Shown here one piece after another: positions 48,231 to 57,554 of a stretch of DNA of 64,000 nucleotides (its first letter is position 1; each line of letters opens with the position of its first letter). The notes beneath the pieces are model-generated. The model saw nothing but the letters and a program-made list of their open reading frames with translations, was not told the origin of the DNA and did not search any database. The position numbers and the translations under genes were made by a program. Location of the stretch: contig CAJUPY010000004.1 of assembly GCA_910588035.1 (NCBI GenBank), positions 1 through 64,000 of the forward strand. The letters run 5' to 3'. The DNA is from an uncultured Muribaculaceae bacterium (GTDB lineage Bacteria; Bacteroidota; Bacteroidia; Bacteroidales; Muribaculaceae).

Positions 48231-49700
48231 ATGTCAAACACTATATCACCCCGCGACGCACAGTGGCGCGAAGAACTGCGTCGGTCGATGACAGCCAAGG
48301 AGCGCACATCGATTCCCCGCGCCAGAATGAACGAGCTTGCCCCCGACTATCGTGTTACCTGCAACGAGGAGGTCAATCAGGGATTGGGCGAGGCCCAGGC
48401 TCTTGTCGAGTCCAGACGTTGCCTCGATTGTCCAGACCCTCAGTGCATGGTCGGATGCCCGGTTTCGATCAATATTCCCGGATTCATCAAAAATATCGAG
48501 CGCGGCAACTTTTCTGAAGCTGCGGCAGTGCTGAAGGAGACCAGCGCGCTACCGGCCGTGTGTGGGCGTGTGTGTCCTCAGGAACGCCAATGTGAGTCGA
48601 AGTGCATATACAATAAAATGAAGAAAGAGCCTGTCGCAATCGGCTATCTCGAACGTTTCGCCGCTGACTATGAACAACACAGTGATGACCGTGCGCTACC
48701 TCCGATGGAGGCTTCGAACGGAATGAAGATCGCTGTTGTCGGTTCTGGTCCGGCCGGATTGTCTTTTGCCGGCGACATGATTCGCCGTGGATATGCCGTG
48801 ACAGTCTATGAGGCACTCCACCAGATCGGAGGAGTGTTGAAATATGGCATACCCGAATTTCGTCTGCCTAACTCTGTTGTAGATGTCGAGATCGACAACC
48901 TGCGCAAAATGGGAGTCGAGTTTGTCGCAAATTGCGTTGTAGGCAAGACTCTGAGCTACGACGACCTGATGGCACGAGGCTTCGACGGCGTGTTTGTCGC
49001 TTCGGGTGCCGGACTGCCGAGATTCATGAACATTCCCGGAGAGAACCTGATCGGAGTGATGTCGTCAAATGAATATCTGACACGCATAAATCTAATGGGT
49101 GCCGGACGCCAAGGTTGGGATACGCCTGTGTTGCGCGGAAGCCGTGTGGCTGTCATCGGTGGCGGAAACACCGCCATGGACTCGGTCAGAACCGCCCGCC
49201 GTATGGGAGCCGAAAAGGCTATGATCATCTACCGGCGAAGCGAAGCCGAAATGCCGGCCCGTGTCGAGGAAGTTCATCACGCCAAACAAGAGGGCGTGGA
49301 GTTCATGACATTGTGCAATCCGGTGGAATATATAGGCGATGAGAACGGTCGCGTAAAGACCATGAGGGTGCAACGCATGGAACTTGGCGAACCCGATGCC
49401 TCGGGGCGTCGTTCACCTGTGCCCATTGAAGGTGCGATCGACGACATCGATGTCGATCTCGTCATTGTCAGTGTCGGCGTGTCGCCAAATCCATTGATTC
49501 CCAACTCCGTAGACGGAATCGAGGTCAGCCGCCGCGGAACTATTGTTGTCAACGACGAAACGCTGCAGTCTTCAATTCCGACACTGTTTGCCGGTGGAGA
49601 CATCGTCCGTGGCGGTGCGACTGTCATTCTCGCAATGGGTGACGGCCGGCGTGCCGCGGCTGCAATGGACAATAAACTTAGACCCAAAGACAATAAATAA
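48231..49700 (+). CDS. gltA: NADPH-dependent glutamate synthase small-subunit-like protein, NfnB-like
   Basis: The 489-residue protein has N-terminal [4Fe-4S] cysteines (CLDCPDPQCMVGCPVSI near 64-80 and CGRVCPQERQCESKC near 110-124). Two Rossmann folds follow: GSGPAGLSFAGDMIRRGY for FAD, and GGGNTAMDSVRTARRMGA for NADPH. A late ATP/FAD-type motif, LFAGGDIVRGGATV, also fits. No large glutamate synthase subunit is nearby, and an NfnA-like partner precedes it. NADPH supply from ferredoxin and NADH is therefore more likely than glutamate synthesis. ilvA follows 4 nt later. Confidence 0.9.
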   Translation: MSNTISPRDAQWREELRRSMTAKERTSIPRARMNELAPDYRVTCNEEVNQGLGEAQALVESRRCLDCPDPQCMVGCPVSINIPGFIKNIERGNFSEAAAVLKETSALPAVCGRVCPQERQCESKCIYNKMKKEPVAIGYLERFAADYEQHSDDRALPPMEASNGMKIAVVGSGPAGLSFAGDMIRRGYAVTVYEALHQIGGVLKYGIPEFRLPNSVVDVEIDNLRKMGVEFVANCVVGKTLSYDDLMARGFDGVFVASGAGLPRFMNIPGENLIGVMSSNEYLTRINLMGAGRQGWDTPVLRGSRVAVIGGGNTAMDSVRTARRMGAEKAMIIYRRSEAEMPARVEEVHHAKQEGVEFMTLCNPVEYIGDENGRVKTMRVQRMELGEPDASGRRSPVPIEGAIDDIDVDLVIVSVGVSPNPLIPNSVDGIEVSRRGTIVVNDETLQSSIPTLFAGGDIVRGGATVILAMGDGRRAAAAMDNKLRPKDNK

Positions 49701-49704
49701 GATA

Positions 49705-50907
49705 ATGTCACAGATTCTTACAATTGAAGAAGTCTTTAAAGCACAGGAAGTGCTCAAAGACGTCGCACGTCATCCGCGATTGGTACCGACCAAATTTCGC
49801 GAGGACGCTGAAATCTATCTGAAACCCGAGTGTCTGCAACACACAGGCTCATTCAAACTGCGTGGCGCATACTATAAAATATCGCAGCTCACACCCGAGG
49901 AGAAATCACGGGGTGTGATAGCATGCTCGGCCGGAAACCATGCCCAGGGGGTCGCGCTCGGTGCGACCCACAATGGAATCAAGTCGTTGATATGCCTTCC
50001 TGCCGGAGCTCCGATATCAAAGATTGAGGCTACCAAACGCTACGGGGCTGAAGTCTGCCTGGTGCCGGGCGTCTATGACGATGCCTATGCTAAAGCGATA
50101 GAGCTGCGTGACAAGTACGGCTACACATTTGTCCACCCCTTTGACGACCCGTTGGTAATTGCCGGACAAGGCACCATAGGTCTCGAGATTCTCGACGAGA
50201 TGCCCGACGTAGAGGCTATCATTGTTCCGATCGGTGGTGGTGGGCTCATTTCCGGCGTAGCGTTCGCCGTGAAGACCTTGCGCCCCGATGTCAAAGTCTA
50301 CGGTGTTCAGGCCGAGGGTGCCCCTTCGATGGAAGAATCGATCAAACACCACCGCATGATTCACCTAAACAGCGTATCGACGATAGCCGACGGAATAGCG
50401 GTGAAGGAGCCGGGACTCAACACCTACGATCTGTGCAACCGCTATGTCGATGGAATCGTGACCGTTTCCGACGATGAGATCGCTGCGGCAATCCTTGCCC
50501 TGCTTGAAAAGCAGAAACTGGTGTCGGAAGGTGCCGGTGCTGTCTCTGTTGCCGCCGTGATGTCGGGAAAACTTCCGGTGAAAGGACGCAAGACCGTCTG
50601 TGTCGTTTCGGGCGGAAACATCGATGTGAATATTCTAAACCGTGTCATCACCCGAGGCCTGACTGTCGGGGGACGCCTGTCGACACTGACAATTGACCTC
50701 GCCGACCAGCCCGGACAGTTGTCTGGTGTATGCAACGTGATCGCTCAGTTGGGCGGAAACGTGATCTCTGTCACCCATGAACGCATGAGCAGCCACACAT
50801 CGATCAATGCCTGCACGATCAGACTCGAACTTGAGACCCGGAATGCCGAACACATCAAGACTATCCGCGAAGGTCTCGCCGAGGCCGGATACACCGTGGT
50901 GGCTTGA
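49705..50907 (+). CDS. ilvA: Threonine ammonia-lyase with ACT domain
   Basis: This PLP enzyme deaminates L-threonine to 2-oxobutanoate, the first step toward isoleucine or toward propionate. The 400-residue protein has the PLP lysine Lys51 in HTGSFKLRGAYY, SAGNHAQGVALGA near 84-96 and the phosphate-binding GGGGLISGVAFA. A C-terminal ACT domain follows (about 325-400, TLTIDLADQPGQLSGVC). One ACT domain and 400 residues correspond to the shorter allosteric form. The start at 49705 was chosen because the longer frame lies inside gltA. It closes the three-gene operon before a terminator. Confidence 0.94.
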   Translation: MSQILTIEEVFKAQEVLKDVARHPRLVPTKFREDAEIYLKPECLQHTGSFKLRGAYYKISQLTPEEKSRGVIACSAGNHAQGVALGATHNGIKSLICLPAGAPISKIEATKRYGAEVCLVPGVYDDAYAKAIELRDKYGYTFVHPFDDPLVIAGQGTIGLEILDEMPDVEAIIVPIGGGGLISGVAFAVKTLRPDVKVYGVQAEGAPSMEESIKHHRMIHLNSVSTIADGIAVKEPGLNTYDLCNRYVDGIVTVSDDEIAAAILALLEKQKLVSEGAGAVSVAAVMSGKLPVKGRKTVCVVSGGNIDVNILNRVITRGLTVGGRLSTLTIDLADQPGQLSGVCNVIAQLGGNVISVTHERMSSHTSINACTIRLELETRNAEHIKTIREGLAEAGYTVVA

Positions 50908-50936
50908 GCGACAATGATTTAATTAAGATAAACCCG

Positions 50937-50970
50937 AGGTCAGACACGGCGACGTGTCTGGCCTTTTTTT
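50937..50970 (+). terminator. Terminator of the nfnAB-ilvA operon
   Basis: AGGTCAGACACG pairs with CGTGTCTGGCCT over GCGA (one G-T pair) and runs into seven T residues. Confidence 0.9.
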
Positions 50971-51030
50971 GAACTTTAACAGACAACGGCTTGTTATAAT
51001 TGCAAAATGTATGATTAAACTGATGATATT

Positions 51031-51534
51031 ATGAAAGCCACAAAATCTGTTATTGCCGCAATGGCATTGTTACTTGGAGCCGGAGCGATGACTCTATCGG
51101 CCCAGTCCCCGATCCTGATCTTTTCTCCCGGTCCGGCTGTCGCAGGAAGTGTAGATATTTCACGTCTTCCTGAGAAAGCGCAGAAATTCATCGCCAAGAA
51201 TTTTAAAGAAGTGGGCGTGGTTTCGGCCGAACGTGAGTACATGGCCGGTCTATATGATGTTGAGCTGGCCAACGGTCTTGAACTCGAATTTGACAACAAG
51301 GGTCACATAGTCGAGATAGATGCACCCGACGGTTATTCGGTCGGAATGGACGCTGTCGAGGCTATTCTCCCTGTGACCGCGGTCAATCTGCTCAGAACCA
51401 ACAACTACATCGGTTTCATTGACAAGATTGAGAAAACCAAAGACGGCGGATATCTTGTCGAGGTCGAAGCTGCCGACGACATCGAGTTGAAATTTGACTC
51501 TATGGGCGATTTTCTCGCCGTCGTGAACGATTGA
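51031..51534 (+). CDS. Periplasmic PepSY-like protein
   Basis: The 167-residue product has a signal peptide ending at LSAQ. It has two similar halves, each with a helix then a sheet (LPEKAQKFIAKNF...YDVELANGLELEFDNKG; ILPVTAVNLLRTNNY...YLVEVEAADDIELKFDSMG). This is the arrangement of the tandem PepSY-like (DUF2874) family, abundant in Bacteroidota and thought to bind or inhibit secreted peptidases or other partners. There is no enzyme motif and no operon partner. A perfect hairpin follows. Confidence 0.82.
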   Translation: MKATKSVIAAMALLLGAGAMTLSAQSPILIFSPGPAVAGSVDISRLPEKAQKFIAKNFKEVGVVSAEREYMAGLYDVELANGLELEFDNKGHIVEIDAPDGYSVGMDAVEAILPVTAVNLLRTNNYIGFIDKIEKTKDGGYLVEVEAADDIELKFDSMGDFLAVVND

Positions 51535-51556
51535 TAAGACATACGCTGACATACAC

Positions 51557-51595
51557 GCTACCCGCCACGCATCCTCATGTGCCGTGGCGGGTAGC
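51557..51595. terminator. Perfect 13-bp hairpin between convergent genes
   Basis: GCTACCCGCCACG pairs perfectly with CGTGGCGGGTAGC over a 13-nt loop. There is no long T-run on either strand, yet the position between two convergent stops suggests it terminates or insulates both transcripts. Confidence 0.65.
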
Positions 51596-51664
51596 GATGT
51601 TTATGGAACCTCGCCGTCCTCTCTAAAGGCAAAGTTCTTAAAAATGAATTGAAATCCGCTTACG

Positions 51665-52852
51665 TCATTCAAGAAATGATTTCACGAGATTCTCGAAGAA
51701 ATTTTCCGATGCCTGTTGGGCGGCATCTTTAGCGAGGCTTTTACCTCCTGCCGTCAACCCACTTTTCAAACGTGAGAAGAAACCGCTGTTTTTGCGTTCG
51801 CTCTCTCGGGCTTCGGCAATTGTCTGCAACAGTTTCAAGGCATCGGGAGAACCGAGTTCGGCAGCACTATTCAAATAAAGTTCGGCTGATTTCATGTCAA
51901 CGCCGGTACCGATTCCCTGAGCGTAACAAATACTGAGATTATAGGTGGCACGGGGATGATTTTCGGCGGCAGCTCCACGTAACAGCCAAAAGGCATCGAC
52001 TTTGTCGCCGGCCTGATTCTGTCCGAGAATAATTGAGTCGGCCCAGTCAACGACGGCTTCGATATAGTTTCGGTCGACCGCCTCCTTTACAAGATTATAG
52101 CCCTCGGCATGCTGTCTGCGGTCAGTAGCGGTCATACACAGATGCTTACCATACTCATAATATGCCCGGGCACTGCCTTTTGACATGCCGAATTTGAAAA
52201 ACTTGACCGCATTGTTTATGTCGGGTTTGAATGTTTTGCCGCCGGTGAGATGGATCAATCCGAGCAAAGCATAGTTGTCGGGGTATATTTTGAAACGGCA
52301 GATATCATTGCAGATGTGCAATGCCGTGTCGACAGGATCGGAGCAATAGAACTCCATATTCTCAAGGAGCATGTCGGCCATATTATATAAAGCCTCGACC
52401 TTTATGTCGACAAACTCTTCCTCAGTCTGACCGGCTCGTCTCGGAGTCTTGCTGATAGTCTCATAAATGGCAAATGCGAATTGCAGATCTCTCTTGAATC
52501 CGTTCTGTTCACGACCGTAACGCATCAGTCGGGCGAGCTTACGGCTTGACTCGATGTCGTCACCTCTATGGGCGATAGTGAGATATTTCTCAGCTTTCAA
52601 ATTGTCTGCTTCAAAACCGATGGTGCTGTTTCCGATATAATACATGTTACCCAGCAGTTTGGCGGCTTCGGCATGTTTGGCGTCGGCGGCAGCCGGCAGA
52701 TGTGTCCTCACGGCGTTGACCGCTTCTTCATATTCTTTTGAACTTGTTGACGAAGACTGGTCTAAAATCGAAAATGTGTGGTTACCGTAAAGTTGTTGAT
52801 GAATGTAATCAAGTCCTTTCTTAGCAGCATCGAAATGTTGTTGGGGAGTCAT
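51665..52852 (-). CDS. Sel1-like repeat protein
   Basis: The 395-residue protein has no signal peptide and consists largely of paired helices with Sel1/TPR spacing, for example AAKLLGNMYYIGNSTIGFEADNLKAEKYL and TYNLSICYAQGIGTGVDMKSAELYLNSAAELG. Such repeats are protein-interaction platforms. The last 40 residues (FFSRLKSGLTAGGKSLAKDAAQQASENFF) form an amphipathic stretch that could touch the membrane. It is the last gene of the unit that starts with the TrmH-type methyltransferase, 48 nt after the hexosaminidase. Role unknown. Confidence 0.82.
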   Translation of the reverse strand: MTPQQHFDAAKKGLDYIHQQLYGNHTFSILDQSSSTSSKEYEEAVNAVRTHLPAAADAKHAEAAKLLGNMYYIGNSTIGFEADNLKAEKYLTIAHRGDDIESSRKLARLMRYGREQNGFKRDLQFAFAIYETISKTPRRAGQTEEEFVDIKVEALYNMADMLLENMEFYCSDPVDTALHICNDICRFKIYPDNYALLGLIHLTGGKTFKPDINNAVKFFKFGMSKGSARAYYEYGKHLCMTATDRRQHAEGYNLVKEAVDRNYIEAVVDWADSIILGQNQAGDKVDAFWLLRGAAAENHPRATYNLSICYAQGIGTGVDMKSAELYLNSAAELGSPDALKLLQTIAEARESERKNSGFFSRLKSGLTAGGKSLAKDAAQQASENFFENLVKSFLE

Positions 52853-52900
52853 GGTATAGAAGTTTTTTTTCAGTGGGTAATTGGGTAGACCGTCATTATT

Positions 52901-55126
52901 TCATCTAACCGGCAGCATCTGGGTAAGCGACTCGGCACCAAGAAAGTAAAGCCGGGCGCGGATATCGGCTGCGTCTCCTGCCTCAAACGGAGCGGAGTAT
53001 ACCGGCGATGAACCGTCGGGTTCCGTGCCGTCGAGGGTATAGCGGATGACCCCACCCTCATACGGGCTGTTCATCTTCACCATTCCCTGTTCGATCACGA
53101 TGCCTGGCCCGCGGAGGTGAAAGGAGGATCCACCAGTTGCGAGACGAGGAAGTTCACGCTCGCCTATCACACGGTTGAAGCGGCTGTCACTGTATGTCGG
53201 CTTGCTGTTCCAACCGCGCTCGGCAATTCCGAGCATCTTGGGAAACAGCAGGGTCTCGACTCCACCCATGTTTCTCAATGTCTCTCCGAAAAGCTGTCCC
53301 TGCACACCGATTATACGTCCGGGAGCAGTCGGGTCAATGACACACAGACGTTCGGGATAACCATGCAGAGTCCTGAACTCATCGACGATTCCGCCCCACG
53401 ACAATCCGCGCTCATCGGGGTGATTCTGATAAATCTGGTCGACGTAGAAATAGTCGACATTGCTCAGAATCACGGGAAATCCGCCCCGCATGGCTCTCAG
53501 AGCCACATTCCGGTCTCCGGGAAGGGTGTTGGTCCAGCAATTCACTCCCCCGATCCTGGGCGATACCTCTTTATTGAATGCATCGTCATATCCCGTTCCG
53601 ACTTCCTGCCAGCCATACATCTTGATACCTTTGTCGGCCATCATCTTCGACACCTTCCTGACATATTCGCCCTGAAGACCGTGACGTCCGGTCACACCGA
53701 GACTGTCTGCCATACGCGATGCCGATTCAGAGCCGTCCCATGCCCCTTCCGGAACCTCGTCGCCGCCCAGATGAATGCCTTCAAGCCTCACGCCCGCGTC
53801 ATCATACATTGACGCGATCTCGTCGACAACCTTTGAAATGAACCGATAGGTTCCGGGCAGAGCGGGATTCATCAGATTGTCGTGGAAACTCTGCGCCGAT
53901 GAGTAGACCGATCTGTCTCCAGGTTCAATCATTCGGTATGTCTCATCGCCGGTGCGGCGATAGCGGGCTTCCATTGATCGTATGGCGGCACGGGCATGCC
54001 CGGGCGATTCAATCTCTGGAATGACGGCAATGCCGAGGCTGTCACACAGTTTGATGAAATTGATGAATTCTTCCCGCGTCCAATAGCCGTTGGCAGTACC
54101 CTCGCTTGTCGAGGGGTCTCCGTTTCCGGCAAACAGCTGGGCAAGGTAGTCATGTTCATCGGTTGTATATCCGCGACGCGCACCGACAGAAGTCAGTTCC
54201 GGCAGGCCGGGAATCTCAAGCCTCCACGCCTCGTCGTCGACGATGTGGAAATGGAGCCGGTTGAACCGGTAACGTGCCATTTGCCTGACGATCCGTTCCA
54301 TTTGCGGATATGAAATGAAATTGCGGGCAATGTCTATCATCATGCCGCGATATTCAAAATCGGGCCAGTCTTCGATCACGGCACACGGCAACTTGCCGCC
54401 ATTGGCCGGCAACAGCTGTTCGCGCAATACGCGTTCGGCCAGTTTTGCGGCCATCATTCCTGGAGCTTCAATTAAAGCCGAATCGGGCGTAAGTGTGATG
54501 CGATACCACTCGCTGTTGGCGTTGTCGACCCTCTTGTGCGTTACAGGTTTGTCGGCTGTGAAGATACCTCTGTCTGAAACCGAGACACTCTTGAACGACG
54601 GAATGACATCAAACGGAGATAGCTGACCTGGTTCGTTGAGCCGCTCGTTGAGCCGGTAGACCGAATCGGCATGGAGCATGACCTGCCGCCCTTTTGTCTC
54701 AAGTTTGTCGAGCTGTGACATCATCGGCCGACGGTGAATCTCGACCGGAACGACCTCGCCCGAGGCCATCACCCCGTGTAGACCGTCGGGAATGTAGCAG
54801 ACGTTACGCAACGCACCCGAGACCGTCACGTCGACAACAACATCGCCGCCCGGCTCTCCAAACCGTGGTGAGGTCAGATAGTAGTAGCCGGGAATGATCT
54901 CAACCACCGAATCTGCCTTGTCGACTGTCGCCATTTTGCGTGCGAATTGATTGAAGCACAGTCGTTTCAGTCCGTTGTGGTTTTTCACTGTGAAACGTTG
55001 GGTGTAGACCGGTTTACCGTCGGCAGTCGTGTTTCCGAGCGTCTCCCATTCGACAACGGGACTTATGGCCGACATCTGAGACATAGCCGTGAGCAAAGAC
55101 AGAGAGAGAATATGTTTGATTTTCAT
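52901..55126 (-). CDS. Beta-N-acetylhexosaminidase (GH20)
   Basis: This exported enzyme removes terminal N-acetylglucosamine or N-acetylgalactosamine from glycans such as mucin or N-glycans. The 741-residue protein has a signal peptide and an N-terminal sandwich and GH20b domain (to about 235). The TIM-barrel follows, with FEYRGMMIDIARNFISY near 249-265 and the catalytic pair Asp456-Glu457 in HLGGDEVPEGAW. A C-terminal chitobiase-type domain has IRYTLDGTEPDGSSPVYSAP. It belongs to an unusual unit with a GH43-like enzyme and a tyrosine phosphatase. No SusCD pair is present. Confidence 0.94.
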   Translation of the reverse strand: MKIKHILSLSLLTAMSQMSAISPVVEWETLGNTTADGKPVYTQRFTVKNHNGLKRLCFNQFARKMATVDKADSVVEIIPGYYYLTSPRFGEPGGDVVVDVTVSGALRNVCYIPDGLHGVMASGEVVPVEIHRRPMMSQLDKLETKGRQVMLHADSVYRLNERLNEPGQLSPFDVIPSFKSVSVSDRGIFTADKPVTHKRVDNANSEWYRITLTPDSALIEAPGMMAAKLAERVLREQLLPANGGKLPCAVIEDWPDFEYRGMMIDIARNFISYPQMERIVRQMARYRFNRLHFHIVDDEAWRLEIPGLPELTSVGARRGYTTDEHDYLAQLFAGNGDPSTSEGTANGYWTREEFINFIKLCDSLGIAVIPEIESPGHARAAIRSMEARYRRTGDETYRMIEPGDRSVYSSAQSFHDNLMNPALPGTYRFISKVVDEIASMYDDAGVRLEGIHLGGDEVPEGAWDGSESASRMADSLGVTGRHGLQGEYVRKVSKMMADKGIKMYGWQEVGTGYDDAFNKEVSPRIGGVNCWTNTLPGDRNVALRAMRGGFPVILSNVDYFYVDQIYQNHPDERGLSWGGIVDEFRTLHGYPERLCVIDPTAPGRIIGVQGQLFGETLRNMGGVETLLFPKMLGIAERGWNSKPTYSDSRFNRVIGERELPRLATGGSSFHLRGPGIVIEQGMVKMNSPYEGGVIRYTLDGTEPDGSSPVYSAPFEAGDAADIRARLYFLGAESLTQMLPVR

Positions 55127-55143
55127 TCAGTCAGGATTGGAAG

Positions 55144-55665
55144 TTAATAAGAAGGTGTCACAAGACGGTAGAGATTGTTGCAGGCATCGTCGAGCATGTC
55201 GAGCACAAGCTCGAAACCTTCGCTGCCTTCATAATAGGGATCGGGCACGGCATCGCCCATGCGGCTGTCTGTGAAAAATTCGGCCATGCCGGCGATTTTG
55301 CGTTCAGCCTCGACCGAGGGTGAGAGGCGGTGGAGATTCTGAAGGTTGCTGTCGTCCATGCCTATTATGATGTCGAACTCTTCAAAATCATACGATTTAA
55401 TCTGGCGGCACCGGTGGTCAAGCGTCAGACCGCGTCTTGACGCATGGACTCTCATGCGCCGGTCAGGAAGGTCGCCGATGTGGTAATCGCCTGTGCCGGC
55501 CGAATCGATCTCCCACCTCGCTCCTTCGCCCGAAGCCTCCGCAATAGACTTCATGACACCCTCTGCGGCCGGGCTGCGGCAGATGTTTCCGAGACATACG
55601 AACAACACCTTGATTTTCTCTTTCTGCCGCAAGCTGTCGACAAGTCTTTCTGTTTCAGGCTTCAT
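55144..55665 (-). CDS. Low-molecular-weight protein tyrosine phosphatase
   Basis: The 173-residue cytoplasmic enzyme has the P-loop C24-LGNIC-R30-S (CX5R) near its N-terminus. The general-acid loop DPYYEG is at about 130, and a conserved SYDFEEFDIIIGMDDSN segment is present. In bacteria such phosphatases often pair with tyrosine kinases controlling capsule, but no kinase is adjacent. Here it lies 2 nt after the GH43-like gene and 17 nt before the GH20 gene, so all are co-transcribed. The biological substrate is unknown. Confidence 0.93.
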   Translation of the reverse strand: MKPETERLVDSLRQKEKIKVLFVCLGNICRSPAAEGVMKSIAEASGEGARWEIDSAGTGDYHIGDLPDRRMRVHASRRGLTLDHRCRQIKSYDFEEFDIIIGMDDSNLQNLHRLSPSVEAERKIAGMAEFFTDSRMGDAVPDPYYEGSEGFELVLDMLDDACNNLYRLVTPSY

Positions 55666-55667
55666 GA

Positions 55668-56621
55668 TCAGTTGTCGTAGTATTCAATCAGACGGTCGAC
55701 AACTCTCTGCGGCACTGCGAATGCCGTTCCGTGGCGTATCCCTTTCGGGAATGTGACACGATCGTTGATCTCGGTCCATGTCTGTCCGTTGTCTGTGCTC
55801 ATGACTGCACCATAGCGGTGAGAGGTATACATGTCGTAATAGACATAGAGCATGTCGCCGACAAAAAGCGGTGCGGGACCCTCGACCCAGACCTTGCCGG
55901 TTATCGGGGCTGAGACAACGGTCGGGAAACCGCTGTTGATATCTTTGGTGCGGGTGACACGAAGATTCTTCTCCGGCGGATTGGAGTTCTCGTTTTTGAC
56001 TACCATGATCAGTTCGCCGTCGGACGGAGTCTTGACGATTGCTGCATCTATGACACTGAAATCAGGGTTGAAAAAGAGCTTGGCAGGGGTGAATGTCTTG
56101 AAATCTTTGGTCGTTGTCTCATAGATGCGGTGGTTCCATTGCTTCTCACGCTCGCTGGTGGCGACATGGCTGTGACGGCCCGGAATGGTCGTCGCCCAGA
56201 AAATGTGGAAAGTGCTGTCGGGCGCGTTGTAAAAAAGTTCCGGAGCCCAGCAGTTCAGACACGAATCTTCATGAACCATCACAGGTATGGCCTTCTGCTC
56301 AGACCAATGGATCAGGTCGGGAGAAGAGGCGTAGCCGATTATCTTGTCATTCCAGCTCGAGGTCCACACCATGTGGAACATTCCGTCGGGTCCCATGCAG
56401 ATACTCGGATCGCGCATGAGTCTGTCGTCGCCGACCCGCGGTTTGAGAAGCGACTTGTTGTCGTTGATAGCGGTCCAGGTCAGTCCGTCGGTTGAGTACG
56501 CCAGATGAAGACCGTCGCTCTGACCGGTGAAATAAGAGAAGAGATAGGCCTCGTTCCCGGCGGCTTTCATGCCTGTGAACACGAGAAGAGACAGCAGCAA
56601 TGTTAGAAATCTTCTTTTCAT
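55668..56621 (-). CDS. Secreted GH43-like glycosidase
   Basis: The 317-residue protein has a signal peptide (LLSLLVFTGMKAAG). It has a five-bladed propeller pattern with DGLTWTAINDN, RDPSICMGPDGMFHMVWTSSW, WAPELFYN and VWVEGPAPLFVGDMLYVYY. The RDPSI acid, the WAPE region and the EGPAP glutamate are where the GH43-type acid triad usually lies. Arabinofuranosidase or xylosidase activity is common in the family, but the neighbour GH20 would suit host glycans. Linkage specificity cannot be told. It lies 21 nt after the methyltransferase gene. Confidence 0.82.
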   Translation of the reverse strand: MKRRFLTLLLSLLVFTGMKAAGNEAYLFSYFTGQSDGLHLAYSTDGLTWTAINDNKSLLKPRVGDDRLMRDPSICMGPDGMFHMVWTSSWNDKIIGYASSPDLIHWSEQKAIPVMVHEDSCLNCWAPELFYNAPDSTFHIFWATTIPGRHSHVATSEREKQWNHRIYETTTKDFKTFTPAKLFFNPDFSVIDAAIVKTPSDGELIMVVKNENSNPPEKNLRVTRTKDINSGFPTVVSAPITGKVWVEGPAPLFVGDMLYVYYDMYTSHRYGAVMSTDNGQTWTEINDRVTFPKGIRHGTAFAVPQRVVDRLIEYYDN

Positions 56622-56642
56622 GATATGTATGTTTTCGTGATT

Positions 56643-57449
56643 TTATATTCTATTTTTTCGCAATTGCCAGAATGCCACCGCCGCAGCTGCCGCGACATTC
56701 AGCGAATCAACTTCATGATACATCGGAATGCGGGCCACATAGTCGGTCGACGCGATCACCTCGCCGGACAGACCGTCGCCCTCGGTGCCCATCACAATTG
56801 CCAGACGTCGCTCGGCGTTGAGCTGAGGGTCATCGATCGCTACCGACCGGTCGGTCAAAGCCATCGCGACAGTCTTCAATCCGAGCTCTCCAAGCTGACT
56901 GACCGGCCGGTCAAGCCAGGTCCATGGCACCAGGAACACCGATCCCATCGACACCCTGACTGCCCGACGGTTGAGTGGGTCACACGAAGTCGGGGTGAGC
57001 AGCACCCCGTCAATGCCGAGCGCGGCCGCCGATCGGAAAATCGCACCAATGTTGGTGGTGTCGACAACGCCGTCGATAACCACAACACGTTGTGCGTCAC
57101 GACAAACATCAGACACCGGTGGCTGAGGCTTGCGTCTCATCGCGCACAAAACCCCGCGGGTGAGCGTGTAGCCTGTCAGCGACGACAACACCCGACGGTC
57201 GCCTGTGAAGATGTCGATATCTCCACAGCGGTCTATTATGCCGGCCGCATCGCCCTCGATGTGGCGTCGTTCACACAGCAGCGACACCGGCTCATAGCCC
57301 GCGTCAAGAGCGACATTGATCACTTTCGGACTCTCGGCGATGAAGACTCCCTCGGCCGGGTTGAGCCTGTTGCGCAACTGCGCCTCGGTCAAAGAGGCGT
57401 ATACGCTGACACGGCTGTCGTCGGTTGATGTGATTTCAGTTATTCGCAT
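56643..57449 (-). CDS. TrmH/SpoU-family RNA 2'-O-methyltransferase
   Basis: The 268-residue protein methylates ribose 2'-OH in tRNA or rRNA with SAM. After a substrate-binding domain (about 1-105) come the SPOUT knot motifs DTTNIGAIFRSAAALG, LAIVMGTEGDGLS and IPMYHEVDSLNVAAAAAVA, which forms the trefoil knot. The target nucleotide is not predictable. A GTG three codons upstream lies in the -7 element, so the ATG at 57449 is the start. Transcription would begin only a few nt earlier. It heads a unit with two glycosidases, a phosphatase and a Sel1 protein. Confidence 0.9.
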   Translation of the reverse strand: MRITEITSTDDSRVSVYASLTEAQLRNRLNPAEGVFIAESPKVINVALDAGYEPVSLLCERRHIEGDAAGIIDRCGDIDIFTGDRRVLSSLTGYTLTRGVLCAMRRKPQPPVSDVCRDAQRVVVIDGVVDTTNIGAIFRSAAALGIDGVLLTPTSCDPLNRRAVRVSMGSVFLVPWTWLDRPVSQLGELGLKTVAMALTDRSVAIDDPQLNAERRLAIVMGTEGDGLSGEVIASTDYVARIPMYHEVDSLNVAAAAAVAFWQLRKNRI

Positions 57450-57457
57450 AGCAACCA

Positions 57458-57465
57458 CAAAGATA
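57458..57465 (-). promoter_or_regulatory. -7 element of the TrmH-type gene, giving a near-leaderless mRNA
   Basis: TATCTTTG on the minus strand ends only 8 nt before the ATG at 57449; TTTT lies at the -33 distance. Confidence 0.65.
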
Positions 57466-57472
57466 ATAACTT

Positions 57473-57503
57473 TTTGAAAATAGAGAAAATTTGCCTACTT
57501 TTG
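57473..57503 (+). promoter_or_regulatory. Promoter of the SemiSWEET-ligA operon
   Basis: TTTG at 57473-57476, 19 nt, then TACTTTTG at 57496-57503, 51 nt before the start. It is divergent from, and abuts, the TrmH-type promoter. Confidence 0.75.
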
Positions 57504-57554
57504 AACCCGGATATTTGTTCTATCACTATAACTCGAACAAAATTCCGGCTGAAT

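Noticed and set aside
48231..49700. Calling this gene a true glutamate synthase small subunit
   Set aside because: No large subunit is nearby and the NfnA-like partner precedes it, so the ferredoxin:NADP oxidoreductase reading is preferred.
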